In this document: in pieces, positions 1 through 9,424 of the stretch
Layout: each line of letters starts with the position of its first letter
How positions within the stretch are numbered: position 1 is the first letter of the stretch
NCBI GenBank assembly: GCA_007128755.1
Contig: SKWV01000487.1
Coordinates: 1 to 11,089, forward strand
DNA: 11,089 nt
Source of the DNA: Trueperaceae bacterium
GTDB taxonomy: Bacteria; Deinococcota; Deinococci; Deinococcales; Trueperaceae
Reading direction: 5' to 3'
Program-made: the position numbers and the translations under genes
The notes under the pieces: model-generated
Told to the model about the DNA's origin: nothing
What the model saw: only the letters and a program-made list of their open reading frames with translations
Databases searched by the model: none

Positions 1-1448
1 CGCTGCGAGCCCAGCAGGAGCGGGACCGCCTGAACGAGCGGGCGGCCGACGACACGCGGGCCGCCGCGCAGCGCCAGCGCGTCGACCGCGACGAGCGCCG
101 CGAGGTCGACGACGAGGCCGATCACGCTGCGAGCGCACGAGGGAGCGAGGGCGAGGAGCGCTTCGACTGGAACGAGCCCCTCGGGCGCACCTTCCGACTC
201 CCCTGGCAGCGGCAGCGCGCCGACAAGACCCCGCCGCCCGCGGAAGCGCCCACGACCTCCGATCCCTTCCGGCTCGACCGTCTCGGCGACGCCCGGCCGA
301 CCACCACGCCGCGGGCGAGCGTCGTGCCGACGCCCCGCTCCGGGCTCTTCCCGGGCGACGCCGCGCTCAACAGCGAGTCGTTGCCTGCCGACCCCGCCAA
401 GACGAAGCGCGCGAGGGAGGCCTTCGCGACCTTCGGCTACCGCATCGAGGGCCTGGCGCACGGGCAGCTGATGCTCCACGCCGACCTCGGACGGCGCCAG
501 TACCGCACCCTGCTGCACGTGCTGCCCGACGGCGAGCGCCTCGACTGGGCCGCCCTGCTGGCGCGTCGCCGCGACTCCAACGCCAAGTACCTCGCGGTCG
601 TCGGCGATCATCGTGACCTGCACCGCCTGACGGCGCCGGCCGACCTCGCCCGCGCGACGCTCTGGTCCTGGATCGGCGTCGATCGCGTGCGTGAGCTCAC
701 CACCAGCACGCTCATCGGACCGCTCGACCTCGAGCCGCACTTCGAGCGCGATGGCATGTTCGAGTACGGCCTCGAGCGCTTCGAGCGCAGCATCGCCAAG
801 CGAGTCCAGGAGCGCGGTACGCTCTCCGCCGTCCTGACGGCGCTGGCGGGGATGCGCGCGCCCACCGTGTTCGTGCTCGAGGACCTCGCCGCCCACGGCG
901 ACGTGCCTCGCGATCAGCTCGTGCGTGTGCTCGAGCGCCTGTCGGAGGCACCCTTCCACCTCGTCAGCAAGGTCGACTCGGGCGAGTTCTGCCTCCGCTA
1001 CCGCGTCCACGACGCGCTCGATCAGCTCGGCACCTACGCCGGATCGCTGCGCGCGCGGCTGCCCGAGCGGCAGCGCGAGCGCGTGCGCGGCCTGCCCGAC
1101 GGCGTCGAGCCCATCGACATGCACGACGTGCCGGCCACCGCCGGCGCCCCCGCGGAGGAGCGCCAAGCGGTCAAGGTGACGGCGGCGCGTCCCACGCCCC
1201 CGAAGCAGCAGGCCAAGGCGGCCGACAAGCCCAAGGCCAAGCCGAAGACGTCGGGCAAGGCCGGCCTGCGCGTGGTCGACGACACCGCATCGGACGAGCC
1301 CGGGTTGATCCTCGACCAGGGGGAGAGCCGGAGCTCGGCGCCGCTCTTCACCGGGCCCGGCTTCGGCCAAGCCTTCGGTGAGGACGAGGAGTCCGACTAC
1401 GACTTGAGCGGCGCGGTGCCGCGCCGGAAGTCCTCGCCCAAGGGCTGA
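1..1448 (+). CDS. Hypothetical protein, 5'-truncated by window edge
   Basis: I do not recognise this family. The frame is open from base 3 to the TGA at 1446-1448 (481 visible codons), so the start lies outside the window; the GTG at 324 is only an internal codon. Visible residues 1-55 are almost all Arg, Glu, Asp, Gln and Ala and look like a charged helix or coiled coil. A Pro/Thr-rich linker follows. Residues about 130-250 alternate helix and strand, with a hydrophobic strand YLAVVGD after a helix LDWAALLARRR. Residues about 285-335 (from RAPTVFVLEDLAAHG to FCLRYRV) read like a winged helix-turn-helix. Residues about 393-420 are a Lys/Pro/Ala linker and the end is acidic. No signal peptide or membrane segment is visible. 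A nuclease-like or DNA-associated fold is possible, but that is a guess from the secondary-structure pattern. Confidence 0.8.
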   Translation, partial: LRAQQERDRLNERAADDTRAAAQRQRVDRDERREVDDEADHAASARGSEGEERFDWNEPLGRTFRLPWQRQRADKTPPPAEAPTTSDPFRLDRLGDARPTTTPRASVVPTPRSGLFPGDAALNSESLPADPAKTKRAREAFATFGYRIEGLAHGQLMLHADLGRRQYRTLLHVLPDGERLDWAALLARRRDSNAKYLAVVGDHRDLHRLTAPADLARATLWSWIGVDRVRELTTSTLIGPLDLEPHFERDGMFEYGLERFERSIAKRVQERGTLSAVLTALAGMRAPTVFVLEDLAAHGDVPRDQLVRVLERLSEAPFHLVSKVDSGEFCLRYRVHDALDQLGTYAGSLRARLPERQRERVRGLPDGVEPIDMHDVPATAGAPAEERQAVKVTAARPTPPKQQAKAADKPKAKPKTSGKAGLRVVDDTASDEPGLILDQGESRSSAPLFTGPGFGQAFGEDEESDYDLSGAVPRRKSSPKG

Positions 1449-1480
1449 ACGCCGGCCCGGAGCGGCAGTGCGCTAGCGAT

Positions 1481-1524
1481 GACGAACGAGCGCCGTACCG
1501 GCAACGGTACGGCGCTCGTTCGTC
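1481..1524. terminator. Perfect 19-bp hairpin, likely bidirectional terminator
   Basis: The arms GACGAACGAGCGCCGTACC (1481-1499) and its exact reverse complement (1506-1524) enclose a 6-nt loop, GGCAAC. It lies 32 nt past the stop of the upstream plus-strand gene and also downstream of carB on the other strand, so it can serve both convergent transcripts. There is no T-run on either side, so termination would rely on a very stable stem rather than the classic U-tract form. Confidence 0.75.
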
Positions 1525-1530
1525 GAGGGA

Positions 1531-1555
1531 GCGTGCGCCCCGACGGGGCGCACGC
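1531..1555. terminator. Second hairpin, 11-bp stem, nearer carB
   Basis: GCGTGCGCCCC (1531-1541) pairs perfectly with 1545-1555 around a 3-nt loop, GAC. It begins 9 nt after the carB stop codon on the minus strand and is immediately followed there by the 19-bp hairpin. It probably acts as the first of two carB terminators. Again there is no T-run, only a short mixed sequence. Confidence 0.65.
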
Positions 1556-1564
1556 GGTCTCGGT

Positions 1565-4663
<3,099 letters not shown>

Positions 4664-4668
4664 GGGGA

Positions 4669-4673
4669 CTCCT
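4669..4673 (-). promoter_or_regulatory. carB ribosome binding site
   Basis: AGGAG on the minus strand stands 5 nt before the ATG at 4663. It decides the start over the longer TTG-initiated frame. Confidence 0.8.
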
Positions 4674-4683
4674 ACGGCACGCG

Positions 4684-4703
4684 CGGCGCACGAGGTGGCG
4701 CCG
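4684..4703 (-). other. Small hairpin in the predicted carB leader
   Basis: CGGCGC and GCGCCG form a 6-bp stem around an 8-nt loop, between the predicted transcription start (about 4712) and the ribosome binding site. In DNA this GC-rich such a stem may be chance. No uracil-sensing or PyrR-type anti-terminator arrangement could be recognised. Confidence 0.25.
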
Positions 4704-4719
4704 GCACGATATCCGGCGA

Positions 4720-4725
4720 AGTCTA
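4720..4725 (-). promoter_or_regulatory. Putative extended -10 box of carB
   Basis: The minus strand reads GGTGGTAGACTT, giving TAGACT as a TANNNT -10 with an extended TG upstream. A start near A4712 would give a leader of about 49 nt containing the AGGAG site. No convincing -35 hexamer is visible. The same GGTAGAYT string precedes pheA, the M32 gene and the last gene of the window. Confidence 0.6.
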
Positions 4726-4770
4726 CCACCGGGTCGCCGCTGCGCTCGTGCGGGTCCATGCGGCTCGTCC

Positions 4771-5613
4771 TCAAGGGCGTGGCGAGCGAGGCTCGGCGCG
4801 ATCGGGCGGTGCGAGGCCGAAGGTCCTGATGGGGAGGACCTCGTGGAAGCCGAGCCGGGCGAGGATCGGCGCCGACGTGGTGCGCCGGGCCTGCACGACG
4901 ACCGCCGCGGCCCCGCTCCGGCGGGCGTCGTCGATGCGGGCGCGCACCAGGGCGCGGTAGTGCCCGTGCCCACGGTGAGCGGGAAGGACGGCGCTGCCCC
5001 CCAGGAGCAGCACGCCGCGCTCGTGATCGATGAGGCTGGTGGCGTAGCCGACGACGGCGCCGTCCACGTACGCGAGATAGTAGCCGAAGGCGCTGCCGGG
5101 AAGCGCCCCGGCCTCGTACATGTCGAGGATGCCCAAGAAGCGCGTCATGGCCGTCCCGAAGCCCGCGGCCATGACGTGCACGTGCCGCCGCAGCTCGGCG
5201 AGATCGACGACACGGACGTCCGAACCGCGGGGCACGTCGAAGGTCGCCACCACCGCGCTCGCCATGCCGGCCATGTCGTCCGTGGCCGCGTGCACGAAGC
5301 CGTGCTCCTCGAGGCGGCGCGGCAGGTCGGCCGGCCGCGAGCGCGGGGTCACGATCCAGCTCACGCCGCGGCCGTCGTCGCGGTACGCGGCCATCACGCG
5401 CACGATGAGCGCGTCGGCGTGCTCCGGGGCCACGTCGGTGAGCCCGACACGGTTGTCGTTCGGGACGCTGCTCGGCCCCATCGACGCCGCGACCCCGTCG
5501 ATGTCGAGGTAGCGCATGAAGGACGAGGGCGCAGGTCCGCGCAGGAGCAGCGCCTCCACGGCCTCCTCGAGGTCGGCCTGCTCTAGGTCGGGCGGTGTCC
5601 TGCGGGTCACCAT
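4771..5613 (-). CDS. GNAT family N-acetyltransferase
   Basis: This is a 280-aa cytoplasmic protein with a C-terminal GNAT fold that would transfer an acyl group from acetyl-CoA to an amine. The substrate cannot be told. Residues about 177-192 form the core strand (FGYYLAYVDGAVVGYATS). Residues 203-224 hold strand 4 and the CoA pyrophosphate loop (AVLPAHRGHGHYRALV; the usual R-x-x-G-x-G/A has Tyr at the last place). Residues 237-257 hold the last motif, ending SAPILARLGFHEV. The N-terminal half (about 50-128, with WIVTPRSRPADLPRRLEEHGF) looks like a second, degenerate GNAT-type half, making a two-domain protein. ATG 5613 is chosen because GGAGG lies 6 nt upstream; the GTG at 5637 adds eight residues with less support. 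Its stop is 107 nt before carB on the same strand. Confidence 0.85.
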   Translation of the reverse strand: MVTRRTPPDLEQADLEEAVEALLLRGPAPSSFMRYLDIDGVAASMGPSSVPNDNRVGLTDVAPEHADALIVRVMAAYRDDGRGVSWIVTPRSRPADLPRRLEEHGFVHAATDDMAGMASAVVATFDVPRGSDVRVVDLAELRRHVHVMAAGFGTAMTRFLGILDMYEAGALPGSAFGYYLAYVDGAVVGYATSLIDHERGVLLLGGSAVLPAHRGHGHYRALVRARIDDARRSGAAAVVVQARRTTSAPILARLGFHEVLPIRTFGLAPPDRAEPRSPRP

Positions 5614-5619
5614 CGTGGG

Positions 5620-5624
5620 CCTCC
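5620..5624 (-). promoter_or_regulatory. Ribosome binding site of the GNAT gene
   Basis: GGAGG on the minus strand is 6 nt before ATG 5613, which favours that start over the upstream in-frame GTG. Confidence 0.65.
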
Positions 5625-5635
5625 GGCCGGCGCGC

Positions 5636-5641
5636 ACGCTA
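5636..5641 (-). promoter_or_regulatory. Putative -10 box of the GNAT gene
   Basis: The minus strand reads CGCGGTAGCGTGC; TAGCGT fits TANNNT and shares the GGTAG context of the other promoters here. It would start a short leader of about 16 nt that still holds GGAGG. A second candidate, TAGCAT, lies about 20 nt further upstream. Confidence 0.4.
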
Positions 5642-5732
5642 CCGCGCGCGCCGTCGGGATGCTAGCCGAGAGCGTCCTGACGAAGGCCTAGCGCGCCCGT
5701 CCGTTTCCACGCCCACGGCCCACGATGGTGTC

Positions 5733-6311
5733 ATGTCCACGCGCCTCCGAGTCGATGACGTGTTCGAGCGTGAAGGTTCTCGCCCCCGCGTCGCCGCGCC
5801 GGGAACGGAGCTCCTCGACGGCGTGCTGGTGCGCCGCGGCCTGCCTTCGGCGCTCGTCGTGCAGACGGTCGTCACACTCGCGAGCGACCTCGATCGCCTC
5901 GCGCAGGGGCTCGAGGTGGCGGTGGGCGAGGCCGTCGCCTGCCCGCCCTTCGACGTGTTGCGTCCGGAGGTCGCCGTCCGCCACTGCGTACCGCCCCACC
6001 TGCGGCGTCCGGCTCCGGGGCCGTCCACGGTGATCCTGGCCATCCTCGTGAGCGACGACGAGCGGGAGATCGCGTGGCGAGCCCGGCGCTGCGCCGCGGT
6101 GGGCCTCATCGAGGTGTGGACGGTCGTCCCTGGCGCCGGTCACGCCGTCCGCCTCACCACGCCTCGGGGCGGCGTCTACACGTCGCGCGACCTGTTGCTG
6201 CCGGGGGAGCGGGTCGCGCCCGCGGCGGCGGCCTGGCTGCTGGTGACGGCGGTGCCGTTCATGTCCGCGCCGGCGCTCGCCGGCGGCGTGCCGGGGCGGT
6301 CGGGGAGGTAG
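5733..6311 (+). CDS. Degenerate Uma2-like (DUF820) PD-(D/E)XK protein
   Basis: This 192-aa protein resembles the Uma2/DUF820 family, which has a restriction-endonuclease-like fold and no settled biological role. The family outline is visible: GTELLDGVLV (24-33) for the usual ELIDGELV, RPEVAVR (77-83) for PDVAVV, VILAILVSD (100-108) for LVVEVLSPS, GLIEVWTV (124-131) for GVPEYWLV, then a C-terminal strand region with LLPGERVAP. The acidic and basic catalytic places look changed: Asp of PD is Glu79, the central Glu is Ala103, and the expected Lys is replaced by Arg near 116-119. It may therefore lack nuclease activity. ATG 5733 fits the start of homology but has no good Shine-Dalgarno; CACGAT 6 nt upstream could be a poor -10 for a leaderless start. 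It is convergent with the S4 gene, 21 nt away. The family call is by pattern only. Confidence 0.65.
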   Translation: MSTRLRVDDVFEREGSRPRVAAPGTELLDGVLVRRGLPSALVVQTVVTLASDLDRLAQGLEVAVGEAVACPPFDVLRPEVAVRHCVPPHLRRPAPGPSTVILAILVSDDEREIAWRARRCAAVGLIEVWTVVPGAGHAVRLTTPRGGVYTSRDLLLPGERVAPAAAAWLLVTAVPFMSAPALAGGVPGRSGR

Positions 6312-6332
6312 CGTGTCCGCGCCCTCCGCCGC

Positions 6333-6593
6333 TCACGCGTCGTCGTCGAGCGCATCGGCCTCGAGATCGATGTCGAACGTCTCGCCGTCGATCCCCACCA
6401 CGTCGCCCTGACGCAGCCGCCGCTTGCGTCGCGTCTCCACGACGCCGTTCACGGTGACGTCACCCGCTTGGATGCGGTGCTTCGCCTGACCGCCCGTCGC
6501 CGCGAGGCCGGCGAGCTTGAGCGCGTCGTCGAGGCGGAGCGTCGGTTCGTCGTGTTGCTCCGAGCCGTTGGGATCGCTGGCGGGGTCGTGCAT
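6333..6593 (-). CDS. S4-domain RNA-binding protein (YbcJ/YaaA type)
   Basis: This 86-aa protein is almost entirely one S4 RNA-binding domain. The stretch from LRLDDALKLAGLAATGGQAK through IQAGDVTVNGVVETRRKRRL to RQGDVVGI matches the compact standalone S4 proteins related to E. coli YbcJ and Bacillus YaaA, which bind structured RNA, probably rRNA. It has a short acidic N-terminal tail and an acidic C-terminus. The ATG at 6593 has a strong GGAGGT 4 nt upstream. It starts 55 nt after the pheA stop on the same strand, with no clear promoter between, so it is probably read from the pheA transcript. The domain call is firm; the cellular role is not known from this sequence. Confidence 0.9.
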   Translation of the reverse strand: MHDPASDPNGSEQHDEPTLRLDDALKLAGLAATGGQAKHRIQAGDVTVNGVVETRRKRRLRQGDVVGIDGETFDIDLEADALDDDA

Positions 6594-6597
6594 GAGG

Positions 6598-6603
6598 ACC
6601 TCC
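6598..6603 (-). promoter_or_regulatory. Strong ribosome binding site of the S4 gene
   Basis: GGAGGT stands 4 nt before ATG 6593, the best Shine-Dalgarno in the window. It contrasts with the leaderless-looking starts of its upstream neighbours and fits an internal gene of an operon. Confidence 0.75.
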
Positions 6604-6618
6604 GGGAGGCATGCGAGG

Positions 6619-6635
6619 GCGGCGCGGTGCGCCGC
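6619..6635 (-). other. Short hairpin between pheA and the S4 gene
   Basis: GCGGCGC and GCGCCGC form a 7-bp stem with a 3-nt loop in the 55-nt gap. There is no T-run after it. It may be a weak terminator or processing point, or simply a product of high GC. Confidence 0.25.
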
Positions 6636-6648
6636 GGCGACAGGTCGC

Positions 6649-7512
6649 TCAGTCCAGTTCGACGATCGACGGCGCCGCCGGGTACGAGCCGAGGAACTTG
6701 ACGAACGCCGCCTTGCGCATCAGCCCCGACAGCGCCGCCGCCACGTGCGGCTCGTCGACGTGCCCTTCGATGTCGATGTAGAACAGGTAGCTCCAGGGCT
6801 TGTCGCGCCGCGGGCGCGACTCGAGCTTGGTCATGTTGATGCCGTGCTGCGGGAACTCGAGCAGGCAGTCGACCAGGTCACCCGGACGGTGGCGCGTGGC
6901 GAGCACCAGGCTCGTCTTCTGCGGCCCCTCGCCGAGCGGCGGGTGGTCGGAGCCGAGCACGAAGAAGCGCGTGTAGTTGAACGCCAGGTCCTCGATGTTC
7001 TCGGCGAGCACCTCGAGCCCGTAGGCCTCGGCGGCGCGCTTGCTGGCGATGGCCGCCTTGCCCTCGCCGCCGTTCTCGGCGAGAAGCTTGGCCGCCCCCG
7101 CGGTGTCGAAGTCGGTGACCGCCTCGAAGCCGTGCTTGCGGATGAACGCCTGGCACTGCTGCAGGGCCTGGGTGTGGCTGTAGACGCGCTTGATGTCCTC
7201 GATGCGCGTGCCCGGCTGCGCCAGGAGGTTGTGGTGGACCCGCACGACCTGTTCGCCGACCACGTGCAGCACCGAGTCGGTGAGCAGGTCGTAGGTCTGG
7301 TTGATGGAGCCGGCCAGGCTGTTCTCGACCGGCAGGCAGGCGTGGCTGCACTCTTCGCGCACGGCCGCGCGGAACGCCTCCTCGAACGTGGCGAAGCCGA
7401 CCGCCTCGCCGTCGGGGGCGAACTGCAGCGCGGCCTGTTCGGAGAAGGCCCCGGCGACGCCCTGGAAGGCGACGCGGACCGGTGCGGCGGAAGGGGGCTT
7501 CGGGGCTGGCAT
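6649..7512 (-). CDS. pheA: Prephenate dehydratase
   Basis: This 287-aa enzyme converts prephenate to phenylpyruvate, the committed step to phenylalanine, in the cytoplasm. The dehydratase domain spans about residues 11-190: FQGVAGAFSEQAAL at 16, PVENSLAGSI at 61-70, SHTQALQQC at 112, and the catalytic-region TRF motif at 181-183. The C-terminal ACT domain (about 199-280) has KTSLVLATRHRPGDLVD and ESRP at 231-234, the Phe-binding motif, so feedback inhibition by Phe is expected. The usual GALV motif reads GDLV here. There is no chorismate mutase domain, so it is the monofunctional form. ATG 7512 lies only 6 nt after a TAGATT box, suggesting a leaderless mRNA. The gene begins 32 nt after the dynamin-like gene stop and the S4 gene follows it. 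Confidence 0.95.
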   Translation of the reverse strand: MPAPKPPSAAPVRVAFQGVAGAFSEQAALQFAPDGEAVGFATFEEAFRAAVREECSHACLPVENSLAGSINQTYDLLTDSVLHVVGEQVVRVHHNLLAQPGTRIEDIKRVYSHTQALQQCQAFIRKHGFEAVTDFDTAGAAKLLAENGGEGKAAIASKRAAEAYGLEVLAENIEDLAFNYTRFFVLGSDHPPLGEGPQKTSLVLATRHRPGDLVDCLLEFPQHGINMTKLESRPRRDKPWSYLFYIDIEGHVDEPHVAAALSGLMRKAAFVKFLGSYPAAPSIVELD

Positions 7513-7518
7513 CCGAGC

Positions 7519-7524
7519 AATCTA
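7519..7524 (-). promoter_or_regulatory. Putative extended -10 box of pheA, leaderless start
   Basis: The minus strand reads CCGGTGGTAGATT and then six bases to ATG 7512. With normal -10 to start spacing, transcription would begin at or next to the A of ATG. There is no Shine-Dalgarno. CTGATC 18 nt upstream, overlapping the TGA of the preceding gene, is a poor -35 candidate. Confidence 0.6.
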
Positions 7525-7544
7525 CCACCGGCGACGGCGCGCGA

Positions 7545-9323
7545 TCAGACCCGCTCGACGAGCGCCGTGACCGCCGCATGCTCGTCGCGCCAGGCGTCGA
7601 GCTCGCCCTGCAGCTCCTCGAGCCGGTCGAGCTCCGTGCGGACGAAGCGGGTGTACGGCTCGATGGCGCGTGAGAGGCGTGCCGCCGCGCGCTCGGTCTC
7701 CTCCTCGAGCTGGCGGCCGAGGCCGGTCTCGAGCCCGTCGCGGAGCTCCTGCATCTGCGCGTGCAGCTGCTTCTTGGCCTGCCGCCGCCGCCGCGGCAGC
7801 ACCAGGAGCCCCACGCCCATGATGGTGAGCCCGGCGGCGATGCCGGTGATGTCCCAGGCGGCCGACGAGACGATCGCGACCGCGGCCGCGCCCAAGCCCA
7901 GACCGCCCACCTGCAGCAGGCCCGTCTGGACCACCGAGGCCTGCAGCGCCTCGGCCAAGCGGCGCGACTCCTCCTTGCGGTCGAAGCGCTCGAGCGCCCC
8001 CTCGGCTCGTTCGCTGAGCGCCCGGATGAGCGCCTGCCGGTCGTACTGGAAGCGCCCGCCGACCTCGCCGATGACGCGGTCCTCACCGGCCGTGCGGCGC
8101 TCGTTCACGAAGCCGACGACGTCCTCCCACTGCTGCATCGTCCGCTCCAGCAGCCAGTCGACCAGTCCCGCCACCGCTTCGTCGATCTCGCGGTCGGCGT
8201 CCTTCAGGACGCGGTCCTCGAACTCCTTGCGCACCTTCTCGGTCCGCAACAACGTCGTGAGGCGCGTGAGGCGCACCATGTCGTCGAAGAAGACCTCGCC
8301 GCGCCGTTCGACCTCGAGCAGGACGGTCTTCACGCGGTCGACGTACGTCTGCCCCTCGCGCCGCACGTCCTTGCGCCACTGGTTCTGCTGGCGGTCGACC
8401 TCCTCGAGCGTGTTGCGATCCTCGGTGAGCAGGTCGCGCTGCGTCTCGATGGCGTGAGCGAGCTCGTCCGCCACGTGCCGCGCGACGCCGAGCGGGTTGG
8501 CGAGCTTGAGCCGCAGCTTGCCGGTGTCGAGCGTCTCCTCGAGGTGCCGCTCGAGCTCCGGCAGGCCGCTCGCCGCCAGGGCGGCGTCGTCGCCGGCGTC
8601 GCGCGCCCGACGCGCCTGGCGGGCGGCGACGGCGAAGATCGGCGGCGCGTGGCCGAGCGTCTCGCGCGCGTTGGTGCGGACGTACTCCAGGACCTGGGCG
8701 CGTTCGGCTTCGCTCTCGAGCAGGTCGGCCTTGTTCACCACGATCGCCACGGGCTTGCCCCAGCCCTCGATGAGCTGGAGGAAGGAGCGCTCGGACTGGG
8801 TGTAGGGCCGGTCGGCGCTGGTGACGAAGAGCACCAGGTCGGCGCGCGGCACGAAGCGCTCCGTCAGCTCCTGGTGCTTGGCGATGACGGCGTTCGTGCC
8901 CGGGGTGTCGACGAGCGCGAGGTCCTGGAGGCGGGCCGCGGGGTGCGAGACGTAGGAGAGCTCGGTGGAGCGCTCCTCGCGCCGGGCCTCGTCGCCGTGC
9001 GTCACCAGCGTGACCCGGTCCGTGGTCGGCGTCACCCCCTCCGGCATCACCGTGGCACCCAGCAGGGCGTTCACGAGACTCGACTTGCCGGCGTTGAACT
9101 CGCCCACCAGCACCAGCAGGAAGAAGCCGTCGAGGCCGGCCAGGGCATCCTTGAGCGTCGCCACCGCGTCACGGGCGCCGCCCGACTTCGCAAGGAGCGC
9201 CTGGAGGTCGGCGATCAAGGCCCGCTCGCGCCGCAACGCCTGACGTGCGGCGTCGCTCACCGGCAGCACGGGAGCCGCGGTGTCGTCGGTGGTCGTGCGT
9301 TCGCCGTCCTCGCTCGGATGCAT
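7545..9323 (-). CDS. Bacterial dynamin-like GTPase
   Basis: This 592-aa protein is a large GTPase of the bacterial dynamin-like type, expected to bind and reshape the inner membrane in a GTP-dependent way. G1 is GEFNAGKS (74-81), G2 is in PTTDRVT (99-105), G3 is DTPG (139-142) and G4 is NKAD (197-200). Long charged helices follow (about 280-465). Next comes a hydrophobic stretch (about 470-510), long enough for two membrane-inserting helices separated by WDIT, and ending in RRRR, typical of a membrane paddle. A final coiled coil covers about 515-592. The ATG at 9323 is chosen because TATCTT lies 7 nt upstream; the open frame runs back to 9722, but that extra region overlaps the divergent M32 gene and looks like shadow coding. 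It is a single gene, unlike the tandem pairs known in some bacteria. Membrane fission, stress survival or phage-related roles cannot be told apart. Confidence 0.9.
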   Translation of the reverse strand: MHPSEDGERTTTDDTAAPVLPVSDAARQALRRERALIADLQALLAKSGGARDAVATLKDALAGLDGFFLLVLVGEFNAGKSSLVNALLGATVMPEGVTPTTDRVTLVTHGDEARREERSTELSYVSHPAARLQDLALVDTPGTNAVIAKHQELTERFVPRADLVLFVTSADRPYTQSERSFLQLIEGWGKPVAIVVNKADLLESEAERAQVLEYVRTNARETLGHAPPIFAVAARQARRARDAGDDAALAASGLPELERHLEETLDTGKLRLKLANPLGVARHVADELAHAIETQRDLLTEDRNTLEEVDRQQNQWRKDVRREGQTYVDRVKTVLLEVERRGEVFFDDMVRLTRLTTLLRTEKVRKEFEDRVLKDADREIDEAVAGLVDWLLERTMQQWEDVVGFVNERRTAGEDRVIGEVGGRFQYDRQALIRALSERAEGALERFDRKEESRRLAEALQASVVQTGLLQVGGLGLGAAAVAIVSSAAWDITGIAAGLTIMGVGLLVLPRRRRQAKKQLHAQMQELRDGLETGLGRQLEEETERAAARLSRAIEPYTRFVRTELDRLEELQGELDAWRDEHAAVTALVERV

Positions 9324-9326
9324 CCG
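9315..9326. repeat. 12-bp palindrome over the dynamin-like gene start
   Basis: CGGATGCATCCG is self-complementary and centred on the ATG/CAT of the start codon. It could be a protein-binding site just after the predicted transcription start, or chance. Confidence 0.35.
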
Positions 9327-9330
9327 CAGC

Positions 9331-9336
9331 AAGATA
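9331..9336 (-). promoter_or_regulatory. Putative -10 box of the dynamin-like gene
   Basis: The minus strand reads GGTGATATCTT and then 7 nt to ATG 9323. TATCTT fits TANNNT at leaderless spacing, and no Shine-Dalgarno is present. This supports the inner start. Confidence 0.55.
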
Positions 9337-9412
9337 TCACCCAGCCGAGCCCGCAGCCGTGCCGGAGCGTCCGGCCCGGTGTTCCTGCGTGCCCTGCCCG
9401 ACGGGCCGGCGG

Positions 9413-9418
9413 TAGACT
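9413..9418 (+). promoter_or_regulatory. Putative -10 box of the M32 gene and its mini-ORF
   Basis: CCGGCGGTAGACT ends 6 nt before an ATG at 9425 and 17 nt before the M32 ATG at 9436. The spacing to 9425 equals that seen for pheA, so transcription probably starts at or near A9425. No clear -35 is seen. Confidence 0.6.
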
Positions 9419-9424
9419 CCCCGG

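Larger units (their letters stand above)
5608..5730. repeat. 14-bp inverted repeat flanking divergent starts
   Basis: GGCCCACGATGGTG occurs on the plus strand at 5717-5730 and, as its exact reverse complement, at 5608-5621, with 95 bp between. On the minus strand the left copy contains the GNAT start codon. The right copy ends 2 nt before the ATG of the Uma2-like gene. It could be a paired operator, a remnant of an inversion or duplication of a start region, or chance. Confidence 0.6.

Noticed and set aside
324..326. GTG as start of the first gene
   Set aside because: The frame is open to the window edge with coding-like composition, and no Shine-Dalgarno or -10 box precedes this GTG.
4664..4774. 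N-terminal extension of CarB to a TTG at 4774
   Set aside because: CarB proteins begin at the MPRRDD-like sequence. The extension contains the predicted -10 box and leader and overlaps the GNAT stop, while AGGAG fits the inner ATG.
5725..6033. Alternative plus-strand frame starting at ATG 5725 inside the inverted repeat
   Set aside because: It is out of frame with the Uma2-like protein and its product is Arg/Ser/Ala-rich with no recognisable pattern; best explained as a shadow.
6517..8457. Long plus-strand open frame over the pheA and dynamin-like genes
   Set aside because: It is a shadow of two well-supported minus-strand genes; the translation is Arg/Ser/Ala-rich with no domain.
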